Shown: positions 1 through 7,144 of the stretch, one piece after another | Position numbering within the stretch: position 1 is the first letter of the stretch | Layout: each line of letters opens with the position of its first letter | Assembly (NCBI GenBank): GCA_031380225.1 | Contig: JANNFX010000092.1 | Coordinates: 1 to 20,913, forward strand | Reading direction: 5' to 3' | Source of the DNA: JANNFX01 sp031380225 | Lineage (GTDB): Bacteria; Pseudomonadota; Alphaproteobacteria; Rhizobiales; Hyphomicrobiaceae | DNA length: 20,913 nucleotides | Notes under the pieces: generated by a model | Told to the model about the DNA's origin: nothing | The model's database searches: none | Seen by the model: only the letters and a program-made list of their open reading frames with translations | Translations under genes and position numbers: made by a program

Positions 1-927
1 CAGAAGCAGGAGCGCTGATTGCATGAGGACCGGATCGGCGATCGATCGCATCACCGATACGGCGTGCCAGAAGGTTACCCCGAGGACCAGATACGCGACT
101 AGGCGATGGTTGAATTGCACCGTTGCCGGGTTGTCGAAAAAGTTAGCAAGCCACGGCGACATTGAAAACAGATCGTCCGGCAGCACGGCGCCATTCATCA
201 GCGGCCACGTGTTGTAGTGGAGCCCGGCCTTGAGGCCGGCAACAAAAGCACCAAGCGCAACTTGCAAGAAGACCAATCCAACAATCCAATGCGCTGTTCT
301 GATCGGCATCGAACGCATCACTGCAACTGGTGCCCTCGAAGGGGTGGCATACTTGCCATGCTCGAGTGCGAGCAACACCAATAAGCTCAAGAGCAAGAAC
401 GCGACCGAGAGGTGCAGCGCGAGACGATAGTGACTGACATCAACACGGTCGACGAGACCGGACTTGACCATGAACCAACCAATGGCGCCTTGCAGTCCGC
501 CGAGCGCCAAAACCGCCAGCATCTTTTTACCCATGCCGGGCTTGAGCGCGCCTTTCGCCCAGAAAAACGCCAACGGCAAAGCAAACGCCAGACCAATGAA
601 GCGGCCCAGAAAGCGGTGCGACCACTCCCACCAGAAGATCGGCTTGAAGCCCTCAAGCGTCATATTTTTATTGACGAGGTGAAACTCGCTCGACGTTTTG
701 TATTTGTCGAACGCGATTTTCCAGTCAGCATCTGACAGCGGCGGGATAGCTCCAAGAATCGGTTGCCATTCGGTGATCGAGAGCCCTGAGTCCGTCAACC
801 GCGTTGCGCCGCCGACGCCAATCATAATCAACACAAGGCCCGCCATCACCCACAGCCAGATCTGCACGGCCCGGTCCCACGTGGGGGTCGCACGTTCTTC
901 AATCGATCTAGCGGCACTGACTGTCAC
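1..927 (-). CDS. ctaA: Heme A synthase (CtaA/COX15), 3' end beyond window
   Basis: This integral membrane enzyme converts heme O to heme A for the aa3-type cytochrome oxidase. Reading the minus strand from GTG at 927 gives 309 residues that run off the left edge. Alphaproteobacterial COX15/CtaA signatures are visible: GGATRLTDSGLSITEW after the first membrane helix (about residues 39-54), WWEWSHRFLGR (99-109) with its Glu and His, further histidines in SHYRLALH (165-172), and HYNTWPLMNG and NHRL near the end of the visible part. These histidines match the positions expected for heme ligands. The GTG start is chosen because GGAG lies 7 nt upstream and no in-frame ATG precedes the conserved first helix. 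It lies downstream of pit on the same strand, but a 226-bp gap holding an inverted-repeat element separates them, so co-transcription is uncertain. The family call is firm; only the C-terminus is missing. Confidence 0.93.
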   Translation of the reverse strand, partial: MTVSAARSIEERATPTWDRAVQIWLWVMAGLVLIMIGVGGATRLTDSGLSITEWQPILGAIPPLSDADWKIAFDKYKTSSEFHLVNKNMTLEGFKPIFWWEWSHRFLGRFIGLAFALPLAFFWAKGALKPGMGKKMLAVLALGGLQGAIGWFMVKSGLVDRVDVSHYRLALHLSVAFLLLSLLVLLALEHGKYATPSRAPVAVMRSMPIRTAHWIVGLVFLQVALGAFVAGLKAGLHYNTWPLMNGAVLPDDLFSMSPWLANFFDNPATVQFNHRLVAYLVLGVTFWHAVSVMRSIADPVLMQSALLLL

Positions 928-978
928 GAATACACTCCAAGGTAACTTCCATAGGATGGTGACAGCTTACCCACAATT

Positions 979-1100
979 GTCATCCTCGGGCTTGTCCCGA
1001 GGACCCACCCAGCGGTTTGCCATGTTTGCCAAGTTGGCGGTCGTTCGTTCGGCGTCGACGAGACTGCAAAATGGGTCCTCGGGACAAGCCCGAGGATGAC
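979..1100. repeat. Palindromic repeat element with 28-bp perfect inverted ends
   Basis: Bases 979-1006 and 1073-1100 are exact reverse complements over 28 nt, separated by 66 nt. Each arm is itself nearly palindromic (CCTCGGG, a 5-nt loop, CCCGAGG). The whole can fold as one long hairpin or as two small ones. The structure resembles intergenic palindromic elements (RPE/REP/RIME-like) known in alphaproteobacterial genomes. It sits in the gap between the pit stop and the ctaA start and contains no credible gene. It may also act as a transcription or mRNA-processing barrier. The repeat is seen directly; family membership is inferred. Confidence 0.8.
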
Positions 1101-1153
1101 ACCGAGGGTGCGGAAGCACCGGAAGTCGCTGTATCCAAACCTACGGCTTGAAT

Positions 1154-2149
1154 TCACTTCCAGATCGCATTGGCGATGGTGGCAGCGAAATACGCCATGA
1201 CGGCGCAGGCTGGAAACGTCGCAAGCCAAGCCAAGACGATGCGGCCCAAAACACGCCAGCGCACATCCGACCAGCGCCGCGCCGCGCCGACGCCAACAAT
1301 CGCGCTGGTGATGGTGTGCGTCGTCGACAATGGAACCCCGTAATAGGAGGCGCCGAAAATGGTGGCCGACGCAGCTGAGGTGGCTGCAAAGCCCTGCCAC
1401 GAGGTTAACTTGGTCATCTTGCTGCCAACAGTTTCAATAATCCGCCAACCGCCGGCACTGGTGCCCAATCCCATCGTCAGTGCGCACAAAATGATCGACC
1501 ATGTTGGAATAAAGAATTCGGTCGTTGCGCCGCCGGCCAGCAGCGTGAGCGCGAACACGCCCATGAACTTTTGCCCGTCGTTCAAGCCATGATTGAATGC
1601 CATGAACGCTGCGGATACCATTTGCAGCCGGTCGAACGTTCGCTTCGCCCGGGCAGGGGCCGCATTGCCCGCCAGTTTGACAATGAGTTTGCTGAGTAAA
1701 AGTGCGAACAGGCAGCCGAGCACGATCGAGCAAAACATCCCGATGCCAACTTTCTGCCAGCCAGACGATTGCAGGGCACCAAACCCACCCCCTGCATAGG
1801 CGGCGCCTGCAAGTCCGGCGATCAAGGCGTGCGATTTGCTGACTGGTAGACCGACTTTGGCAGCAAACGTGCCCCAGAACACAATCGCAATCATGGTGGA
1901 GGTGATCGACGGCAGCGTCAACGCTTCTGGCGCGACAATGCCCTTGCCGATGGTGTTGGCGACAGCCGTTCCCGCCATCGCACCCAGCGTATTCATGACA
2001 ACAGCCATTAGAATGGCAGTCCGCGGCGTCATCACACCTGTTGAAACGACGGTTGCGATGGCGTTTGGCGCGTCGGTCCAGCCATTGACGAATTCAGCAG
2101 CCAGCACTGCAAACAGCGCAATGGCGAGGCCGAGTGTCAGCCACTCCAT
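1154..2149 (-). CDS. pit: PiT-family inorganic phosphate transporter
   Basis: This is a low-affinity, ion-coupled phosphate transporter of the inner membrane. The 331-residue protein is mostly hydrophobic and shows the two related PiT half-motifs: NGWTDAPNAIATVVST near residue 23 and HGLNDGQKFMGVF in the second half. Both carry the Asn-Asp pair typical of the family. The length matches the short bacterial form (about 330 residues), not the roughly 500-residue E. coli Pit. The start is well supported: AAGGAGG lies 5 nt before ATG, and the ATG directly follows the TAA of the upstream PhoU-like gene, so translation is probably coupled. In Sinorhizobium meliloti the equivalent pair is called orfA-pit and is repressed by PhoB when phosphate is scarce; the same control here is inference. 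Confidence 0.93.
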   Translation of the reverse strand: MEWLTLGLAIALFAVLAAEFVNGWTDAPNAIATVVSTGVMTPRTAILMAVVMNTLGAMAGTAVANTIGKGIVAPEALTLPSITSTMIAIVFWGTFAAKVGLPVSKSHALIAGLAGAAYAGGGFGALQSSGWQKVGIGMFCSIVLGCLFALLLSKLIVKLAGNAAPARAKRTFDRLQMVSAAFMAFNHGLNDGQKFMGVFALTLLAGGATTEFFIPTWSIILCALTMGLGTSAGGWRIIETVGSKMTKLTSWQGFAATSAASATIFGASYYGVPLSTTHTITSAIVGVGAARRWSDVRWRVLGRIVLAWLATFPACAVMAYFAATIANAIWK

Positions 2150-2806
2150 TTAGGCCTCCTTGCGGGCAAGAGATAGGATCATCTTGGCGCAATGGTTGGC
2201 GTCGTCGGTCATTTGTTCGAGCAGATGATAAAGCTGGTGCGAGGCAATGAAGCCAATGGCGTTGGCACCAGGCGCCGCGTATTTTTGAATCAGTGACTTT
2301 TCGAGCGCCGAGACCATGCCGTCGGCTTCAGACTCAGCCGCATCGATGACATTGGCCACGTCCCGCACGCGGGTCAGAGATAAACGCGGCTCGGCGAGCA
2401 TGCCAATAAGGTCATCAATACGCTTCAGCATCCCTTCGCCGATGGCGAATAATTTCATGGCATCGGCGTCGAGGCCAGGCAGCAATGGCCGGTAGGCATC
2501 GATGTGGAGCGCGACTTTGCGCATGCCGTCGACGACGTCATCAAGATCGTCGGCGAGGCGCATGGAATCGGGAATATCAAAGCGCATAATGAAAGAGTTA
2601 TCGAGCAGCTCATGGATGTCATCGACGATCGCATCGGCTTTGTGCTCGAGTTCGATGATGCCTTTAAGGTCTTGGCCCGCGGAATTCCGGAAGCAATCGG
2701 CGCACGAGATCGCCGTTGCCGACAGTGACTTCAACATCACTGCGAGTTGGTCACTGCGCGACGGCCCAAACAACGATCCGCCCACACGTTTTGCTGCTTT
2801 TGCCAT
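2150..2806 (-). CDS. PhoU-like DUF47 protein, Pit accessory
   Basis: This 218-residue, mainly helical protein belongs to the DUF47/PhoU-like family. Such genes usually sit directly upstream of PiT transporters and are thought to control them from the cytoplasmic side. Visible features are acidic and histidine-containing helices such as IIELEHKADAIVDDIHELL and a second helical repeat (YHLLEQMTDDANHCAKMI) near the C-terminus, the PhoU-type pattern of putative metal-binding E/D-x3-D positions. The ATG at 2806 is preferred because GGGGGAGA lies about 8 nt upstream. A longer reading up to 2926 adds a proline- and arginine-rich stretch with no family resemblance. The gene abuts pit (TAA then ATG). 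Two repeat motifs lie upstream (2855-2871 and 2915-2950). Confidence 0.9.
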   Translation of the reverse strand: MAKAAKRVGGSLFGPSRSDQLAVMLKSLSATAISCADCFRNSAGQDLKGIIELEHKADAIVDDIHELLDNSFIMRFDIPDSMRLADDLDDVVDGMRKVALHIDAYRPLLPGLDADAMKLFAIGEGMLKRIDDLIGMLAEPRLSLTRVRDVANVIDAAESEADGMVSALEKSLIQKYAAPGANAIGFIASHQLYHLLEQMTDDANHCAKMILSLARKEA

Positions 2807-2854
2807 ACGAGCATTCTCCCCCACCATCGACCCGGCGCGTTTAGTAACGCCTTT

Positions 2855-2871
2855 GTGACAGGTGCTGACAG
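2855..2871 (-). promoter_or_regulatory. Possible PhoB (PHO) box variant
   Basis: Read on the minus strand this is CTGTCAGCACCTGTCAC: two CTGTCA units. The classical PHO box has two CTGTCAT-like 7-mers separated by 4 nt (11-nt period). Here the separation is 3 nt (10-nt period). It lies about 50 nt upstream of the PhoU-like start, a sensible place for control of a phosphate transporter operon. The repeat is seen directly; PhoB binding is inferred and weakened by the short spacing. Confidence 0.4.
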
Positions 2872-2914
2872 GGAGCAAGCGGCGGATTGTCCATAACCGT
2901 GGAAGAGTGCCGGG

Positions 2915-2950
2915 TGAACCCCACAAACTGTGTGAACCCCGTCTACTGTG
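2915..2950. repeat. Tandem 18-bp direct repeat
   Basis: Two adjacent 18-bp units share TGAACCCC and ACTGTG around a 4-nt variable centre (ACAA in the first, GTCT in the second): 2915-2932 and 2933-2950. They lie between the DUF1348 stop and the PhoU-like start. Conserved flanks around a free centre fit a pair of binding sites for a regulator, but no regulator can be named. Confidence 0.6.
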
Positions 2951-2966
2951 GCTGCAAACCTCTATG

Positions 2967-3434
2967 TCAGAGTCCTAACTCGCGAAGGCCCGGATGGTCC
3001 GCCGGGCGCGGCCCCTGTGGCCAATGGAATTTGCGGCCGCTGGCAACGATCGGCAAATCGTTGATCGAGGCAAATCGCTTGGCCATCAGACCGTTGCCGT
3101 CAAATTCCCAGTTCTCGTTTCCGTACGAGCGGAACCATTGTCTCTTGTTATCGTGCCATTCATAGGCGAAGCGCACGGCGATGCGATTGTCGCCGAACGC
3201 CCACAACTCTTTGATCAGCCGGTACTCAAGTTCCCGCGCCCATTTAAGCGTCAGAAACGCTTTGATCTCATCGCGTCCAACCGGGAACTCCGCCCGATTG
3301 CGCCACTGGCTATCGGGCGTGTACGCCAGCGACACCCGTTCTGGATCGCGGGAATTCCACGCATCTTCCGCCATGCGGACTTTTTGCGTGGCGGTCTCAA
3401 GCTTAAAAGGAGGCAGCGGCGGCCGGGCTGTCAT
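2967..3434 (-). CDS. DUF1348 (NTF2-like/SnoaL-like fold) protein
   Basis: This 155-residue soluble protein carries the family's recognisable order: an N-terminal helix with AEDAWNSRDPERVSLAYTPDS, then WRNRAEF, a region with FLTLKWARELEYRLIKELWAF, RFAYEWHD, and a C-terminal GRKFHWPQGPRP. This matches DUF1348, a compact NTF2-like cone fold found widely in bacteria. No enzymatic activity is established for the family, and I assign none. There is no signal peptide. The start at 3434 has GAGAA about 7 nt upstream. It follows the DCC-family gene by 9 bp on the same strand, so the two are probably co-transcribed. Confidence 0.85.
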   Translation of the reverse strand: MTARPPLPPFKLETATQKVRMAEDAWNSRDPERVSLAYTPDSQWRNRAEFPVGRDEIKAFLTLKWARELEYRLIKELWAFGDNRIAVRFAYEWHDNKRQWFRSYGNENWEFDGNGLMAKRFASINDLPIVASGRKFHWPQGPRPADHPGLRELGL

Positions 3435-3443
3435 GGGTCATTC

Positions 3444-3899
3444 TCATGTCAAAAAACGGCGCTGATGTTCCGGATCGGAGCGTAGACACGACTCGCGGCG
3501 GCCGAACCAAGCGATGCGGTTGGACTGCACCCAATCATATAACCGGTCGCCGATCGAATTTGGAACGATGCGGCCCGCAGCCGTCAACCACCGCCATGGC
3601 CACGGCAACGTCCCTGCGGCTCCAAGTACGCCACGCCAGCGTGTCAATGGCACACCTTCGGACAACACCATGAAGGTATCGAACGTCACGGCATCGAAAC
3701 CGTAGTGCTTGTAGAGTGCTTGTGGAATGGCATTTTGGATGGCCGCGAAGCGGCTTGTCCCACTGGGATCTCGCGCGAGCATCCACTGCACTCCCCTTGA
3801 ACACAAGACGCAGTTTCCATCAAAAATCAGGATGGGCTGACGATCGTCGAATTCCGGAACAGTGGGGTCGTCGCGATAACTGTACTGGCGCATGGTCAT
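3444..3899 (-). CDS. DCC-family (DUF393) thiol-disulfide oxidoreductase-like protein
   Basis: The 151-residue protein contains the family motif DGNCVLC (residues 27-33), in which the CxxC pair follows the Asp that gives the DCC family its name. Downstream it has the expected GVPLTRWRGVLGAAGTLPWP and the C-terminal DRLYDWVQSNRIAWFGR stretch. DUF393/YuxK-like proteins are predicted thioredoxin-fold thiol oxidoreductases with poorly known partners. There is no export signal. The ATG at 3899 has no strong ribosome site; the ATG two codons later (3893) is an alternative with little effect. It is the first gene of a two-gene unit with the DUF1348 protein and is divergent from the MOSC gene across 110 bp. 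Confidence 0.88.
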   Translation of the reverse strand: MTMRQYSYRDDPTVPEFDDRQPILIFDGNCVLCSRGVQWMLARDPSGTSRFAAIQNAIPQALYKHYGFDAVTFDTFMVLSEGVPLTRWRGVLGAAGTLPWPWRWLTAAGRIVPNSIGDRLYDWVQSNRIAWFGRRESCLRSDPEHQRRFLT

Positions 3900-3953
3900 T
3901 CAAGCCAACTTAGCAGATACTTGGCCAATCCTGACAAGGGTTTCCTTTTGGAC

Positions 3954-3983
3954 AGAGGCAGCCTATTCGTGAGCAATGCCTCT
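3954..3983. promoter_or_regulatory. Inverted repeat in the divergent DCC/MOSC promoter region
   Basis: AGAGGCA at 3954-3960 and TGCCTCT at 3977-3983 are perfect 7-bp inverted arms around 16 nt, in the 110-bp gap between two divergent genes and 26 bp before the MOSC start. It could be an operator or a leader hairpin. Only the symmetry is seen. Confidence 0.35.
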
Positions 3984-4009
3984 CGTGCCGGACAAAGAAA
4001 AAGAAAAAC

Positions 4010-4765
4010 ATGACCGCGACGATTGCCGCCATCTATCGCTATCCTATTAAAGGCTTATCTGCGCATCCATTGCCAGCAGCTGCTCTCACAGAAGGCGAAA
4101 CGCTGGCCTACGACCGCGCCTATGCGATTGAAAACGGCAAGGGCCGCTTCGATGAGGCCAACCCCAAGCATCTGCCTAAAATCAACTTTTTGATGTTGAT
4201 GCGTGATGAACGCCTGGCAAAACTCGATGTCCGCTTCGACGAAACCAGCGAACGTTTAACCATCAGCCGCGACGGCAAACAGGTGGCGCAAGGCGATCTC
4301 GGAACAATGTCCGGGCGCGCCATCATCGAACAATTCTTCAGCGCCTATATGGAAAAAGAATTGCGCGGACCGCCGAAGATCAAACGCGCGAGTGGGCACA
4401 GCTTTTCTGACGTCGCCGCCAAGTGTCTGCACATTGTCAACGCAGCAACTATCCGGGAACTCGAACGCGAGACCGGCCGCGCCATTGATCCGCGCCGCTT
4501 CCGGCCCAATCTCGTCATTACGGGACTACCAGCCTGGCAAGAATTCGATTGGATCGGCAAACATGTTGTGGCTGGCTCAGCGCGCTTGCACGTATTCAAA
4601 CGCACCGAGCGCTGCGCTGCGACCAACGTTGACCCCTCAACAGGGATTCGCGACATCGATATCCCAGCGCTGCTGAGCCGCCACTGGGGTCATACCGATT
4701 TCGGCGTCTACGCGCGTGTCGTCCAAAGCGGACAAGTCCGCAATGGCGACCCGATCACGGCCTAA
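4010..4765 (+). CDS. MOSC-domain protein
   Basis: This 251-residue protein starts with the MOSC N-terminal beta-barrel signature (YRYPIKGLSAHPL, residues 9-21) and continues into a MOSC domain. The latter has a conserved cysteine (C202) in RCAATNVDPSTGIRD, followed by the usual C-terminal HTDFGVYARV stretch. MOSC domains handle molybdenum cofactor or sulfur transfer, as in the C-terminus of Moco sulfurase and in mARC/YcbX/YiiM proteins. The exact substrate here is unknown. It has no signal peptide, so it is probably cytoplasmic. Only a purine-rich AAGAAAAAG tract precedes the start. It ends 8 bp from the convergent DUF4167 gene, with no clear terminator between them. Confidence 0.9.
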   Translation: MTATIAAIYRYPIKGLSAHPLPAAALTEGETLAYDRAYAIENGKGRFDEANPKHLPKINFLMLMRDERLAKLDVRFDETSERLTISRDGKQVAQGDLGTMSGRAIIEQFFSAYMEKELRGPPKIKRASGHSFSDVAAKCLHIVNAATIRELERETGRAIDPRRFRPNLVITGLPAWQEFDWIGKHVVAGSARLHVFKRTERCAATNVDPSTGIRDIDIPALLSRHWGHTDFGVYARVVQSGQVRNGDPITA

Positions 4766-4773
4766 CACCAAGA

Positions 4774-5817
4774 TCAGTCTTGCGTATCATCTGGCACCGG
4801 CGGGGTATCACTTTCAACAACTGCCTCCCGGCGTGGCCGGCGAACCGGACGGCGCAGGAAATCGGGCTGCTCGTGTGCCGGTACTGCTGCCGCAGCGGCG
4901 GGACGTTCCCGTCGGCGAACGACGGGCGCATCATCCGCGACATCCATGACCGGCATTGGGGCCGCTGCTGGAACTAGCGGACGCTCAACGCGTGGCTCGA
5001 ATGCGGGCGGCTCTAAGGCACGAATGTCGGGTTGAGCATCGAAGCCGCGGTCGGGCACCCGTTCTGGGCGATCGAAGCGGTTGCCATCGCGATTCTGATC
5101 GCGGCGGAAATCACCTCGATCATTTCGATCGGGGCGATCGCGGTCATTACGGTCGGCGCGGAAATCACCACGATCGTTGCGCTCAGGGCGGTCGCCGCGA
5201 TCATTTTGGAACCGTCTGAACTCGCCATTGCCACCTTGCGGGCGATCAACACGGTCATTGTTGCGGTTACGGTTTTGATTGCGGTTTTGATCGTCGCGCG
5301 GTGGGCGCGGCCGGTCATCCAATGGGCGCGGCCGGTCTTCGAAACGGTTGGCTCCACCGGCATCAAACTGCGGCTGTTGATCATCGCTCCGAAGTGCCGG
5401 TTGCTGACCGGTTCCGGGATCCATTGAGCCTTCGCCGCCGTCTTCGTCACCGAAGTCATCACCCGGCGCCCGAAGCCTCGCTGTCCCGGTGTTGCCTCCG
5501 GTCTCACCCTGCTGCTCGCGCCAGGCAAGAATAATGCGGTTGTAATGTTCGGCGTGCTGCAAATAATTCTCTGCCAGCACTGGGTCACCAGCCGACAAAG
5601 CATCGCGCGCCAAGTTCATATATTTTTCCGCAACGTGAGAGGGATTGCCTCGAATTTTCACGTCGGGGCCATTGCTCTCAAAACTCCGCGTCAGCGGGTT
5701 CTGGCCCTTGCGGTTATTCTGCTGGCCTTGGTGGCCCTGATTATGATGATGACCGTTACCACCGTTGCCGTTTTGACGGCCACGGCCTCTGCGGTGCTGC
5801 TGTTGTCCCTGCCTCAT
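4774..5817 (-). CDS. DUF4167 domain protein with Arg/Asp-rich low-complexity tail
   Basis: The N-terminus is basic and Gln/Gly/Asn-rich (MRQGQQQHRRGRGRQNG), followed by the DUF4167 core at about residues 40-100: NPLTRSFESNGPDVKIRG, then HVAEKYMNLARDALSAGDP and AENYLQHAEHYNRI. The core is strongly conserved in Hyphomicrobiales, where the gene typically follows prfA-prmC as here. The rest of the 347 residues is low-complexity and rich in R, D, N, G and P, including an 18-residue imperfect repeat, ending in a proline/arginine-rich segment with acidic tail. Such sequence often binds RNA or is intrinsically disordered; that is inference. The ATG at 5817 matches how family members begin. ATGs at 5826 and further upstream lack homology. 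GGAG sits only 3 nt before the chosen start. Confidence 0.88.
   Translation of the reverse strand: MRQGQQQHRRGRGRQNGNGGNGHHHNQGHQGQQNNRKGQNPLTRSFESNGPDVKIRGNPSHVAEKYMNLARDALSAGDPVLAENYLQHAEHYNRIILAWREQQGETGGNTGTARLRAPGDDFGDEDGGEGSMDPGTGQQPALRSDDQQPQFDAGGANRFEDRPRPLDDRPRPPRDDQNRNQNRNRNNDRVDRPQGGNGEFRRFQNDRGDRPERNDRGDFRADRNDRDRPDRNDRGDFRRDQNRDGNRFDRPERVPDRGFDAQPDIRALEPPAFEPRVERPLVPAAAPMPVMDVADDAPVVRRRERPAAAAAVPAHEQPDFLRRPVRRPRREAVVESDTPPVPDDTQD
5104..5211 (-). repeat. 54-bp imperfect tandem repeat coding an Arg/Asp-rich 18-residue unit
   Basis: Two adjacent 54-bp segments inside the DUF4167 gene (5104-5157 and 5158-5211) each encode a unit containing RNDRGDFR. Surrounding sequence contains more diverged RNDR and RPDR elements. 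This is a coding low-complexity repeat that could expand or contract by slippage without breaking the frame. Confidence 0.6.
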
Positions 5818-6231
5818 GGGCTCCATTCTCGATTGTTGCTGTAAAACGAAATAGCTCAACGGGAGGTTCCACCCCCCGCATCCTGATCTGACGCATTGCA
5901 TCAGCCTGGATCGGCGGAGACTCACTCGTCAGCCGAAAATCATCAGTTCCTCTAGTGCAAAAGTATGTGCTTTCAAGGCGCTGTCCGCATATGTCCACAC
6001 GTCGCTGGGACGACAGTCCGGATCGCGTCCCTTAAGCGTTCCCATCATGATAGAAGTAGCCGCACGAGATACTCAGTCCCGCCGCAAGTGCTTCGACGCT
6101 GGCAACAGCCCTAACGCCTCAACATGCTCTTCTTGCTTTAATGCGCTGGAGCTTGCCTCTTGGCGGCTTCAACAGCGCGGACCCATTTGGATCAATCGTT
6201 CATAGGTAGAATACTCTTGTTAGAGCCGCTT
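5818..6231. other. 414-bp gap between prmC and DUF4167 genes, no gene seen
   Basis: No open frame with coding character or homology is visible on either strand. On the minus strand this is the leader of the DUF4167 gene. It holds a near-perfect 17-bp palindrome at 5888-5904 (CTGACGCA, T, TGCATCAG, one mismatched pair) about 70 bp upstream of the start. A weak sigma70-like TTGAAA lies further upstream with a poor -10. The gap means DUF4167 probably has its own promoter although it lies downstream of prfA-prmC. Confidence 0.5.
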
Positions 6232-7143
6232 TCAAAGTGTTTTTGACTGCGACGGTTGATGCTGTGTCTCAACAGCCACACATCGAACGTGTCCGCCAAG
6301 ATCAGTCCAATTTCGGGGGCCTTTTCCGCGTGGCCCTGCCGCCGCAGTCAGCAACCGCCCAACAACAACAGCCTGCCCGGCTCCAACTTCGACCATCATC
6401 ACCCCTGATGGAACGACGCCCATCAGCCCACTGCTTATTAATCGGTAGACATCAAGTCCGTCGGCGCCACCATCAAGCGCAAGGCGCGGATCAAACTCTC
6501 TAACCTCGGGATCAAGACCTGCAATATCCGACGCCGGAATATAGGGAGGATTACTGATCACCAGATCGAATGGTCCCGTGAGACCGGTTAGTCCATCGCC
6601 CTCGACAAACACTGCCCGGCCGCTAACACCGAGCGCAAAGGCGTTGCGGCGCGCGACTTCTAATGCCGCGGCGCTCAGATCAATTCCAATACCGCTGGCG
6701 TTTGGCAACTCAGCCAGCAACGTAATCAGAATGCAGCCAGAACCGGTCCCAACATCTACAATCCGAATGGGCCTCAACAGCCAATCACGCTCGCCAGCGA
6801 TTTCGAGTGCGGCGTCAATCAGCGTTTCGGTGTCGGGGCGCGGGTCAAGAGTTGCTGGCGTGACCTCAAACGCGCGTCCATAAAATCCGCGACGGCCGAG
6901 AATGCGCGATACCGGTTCTCGCGCCAAGCGTCGTTCGGCATAACTGTGGAGGCGCGCGCTTTCCGCCGTCGTGAAAACCCGCTCGGGATTGCGAATGAGA
7001 TCTGCAGCATTGGCTTGCAGCGCTTCGGCGACAAGCAATCTCGCGTCAACTGCCGGGCTTTCCAAGCCCTGCCGAGCAAATGCTTTGATCAGAGCCGTCA
7101 GCGCTCCGGCGACTGTGACGTCACTGCCGCCAAGATCAGCCAC
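6232..7143 (-). CDS. prmC: Peptide chain release factor N5-glutamine methyltransferase
   Basis: PrmC methylates the glutamine of the GGQ motif in release factors RF1 and RF2, using S-adenosylmethionine, which speeds peptide release. The 303-residue protein has the N-terminal helical release-factor-binding domain, then YGRAFEVTPATLDPRPDTETL, the SAM-binding loop DVGTGSG (about residues 130-136), and the catalytic NPPY (198-201) that positions the target glutamine. The length fits the family. The GTG at 7143 is chosen because it begins 1 nt after the prfA stop; a longer reading would overlap prfA by 80 nt and has no conserved N-terminus. AAGG lies 11 nt upstream. Coupling with prfA, its substrate gene, is the standard bacterial arrangement. 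Confidence 0.93.
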   Translation of the reverse strand: MADLGGSDVTVAGALTALIKAFARQGLESPAVDARLLVAEALQANAADLIRNPERVFTTAESARLHSYAERRLAREPVSRILGRRGFYGRAFEVTPATLDPRPDTETLIDAALEIAGERDWLLRPIRIVDVGTGSGCILITLLAELPNASGIGIDLSAAALEVARRNAFALGVSGRAVFVEGDGLTGLTGPFDLVISNPPYIPASDIAGLDPEVREFDPRLALDGGADGLDVYRLISSGLMGVVPSGVMMVEVGAGQAVVVGRLLTAAAGPRGKGPRNWTDLGGHVRCVAVETQHQPSQSKTL

Positions 7144-7144
7144 G

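Noticed and set aside
698..1400. Open frames on either strand over the ctaA-pit gap
   Set aside because: They cross the palindromic repeat and run antisense or out of frame to ctaA and pit, without homology or ribosome sites.
2807..2926. N-terminal extension of the PhoU-like protein
   Set aside because: It includes the PHO-box-like region, lacks homology, and a strong ribosome site precedes the ATG at 2806.
5104..5211. Possible CRISPR or mobile repeat signal
   Set aside because: The 54-bp periodicity stays in frame inside the DUF4167 gene and encodes an imperfect 18-residue repeat; there are no spacers or cas genes.
4956..5844. Several open frames on the plus strand opposite the DUF4167 gene
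   Set aside because: They arise from the low-complexity Arg/Asp codons of the real gene. Their Ile/Val/Ala-rich translations have no family resemblance.
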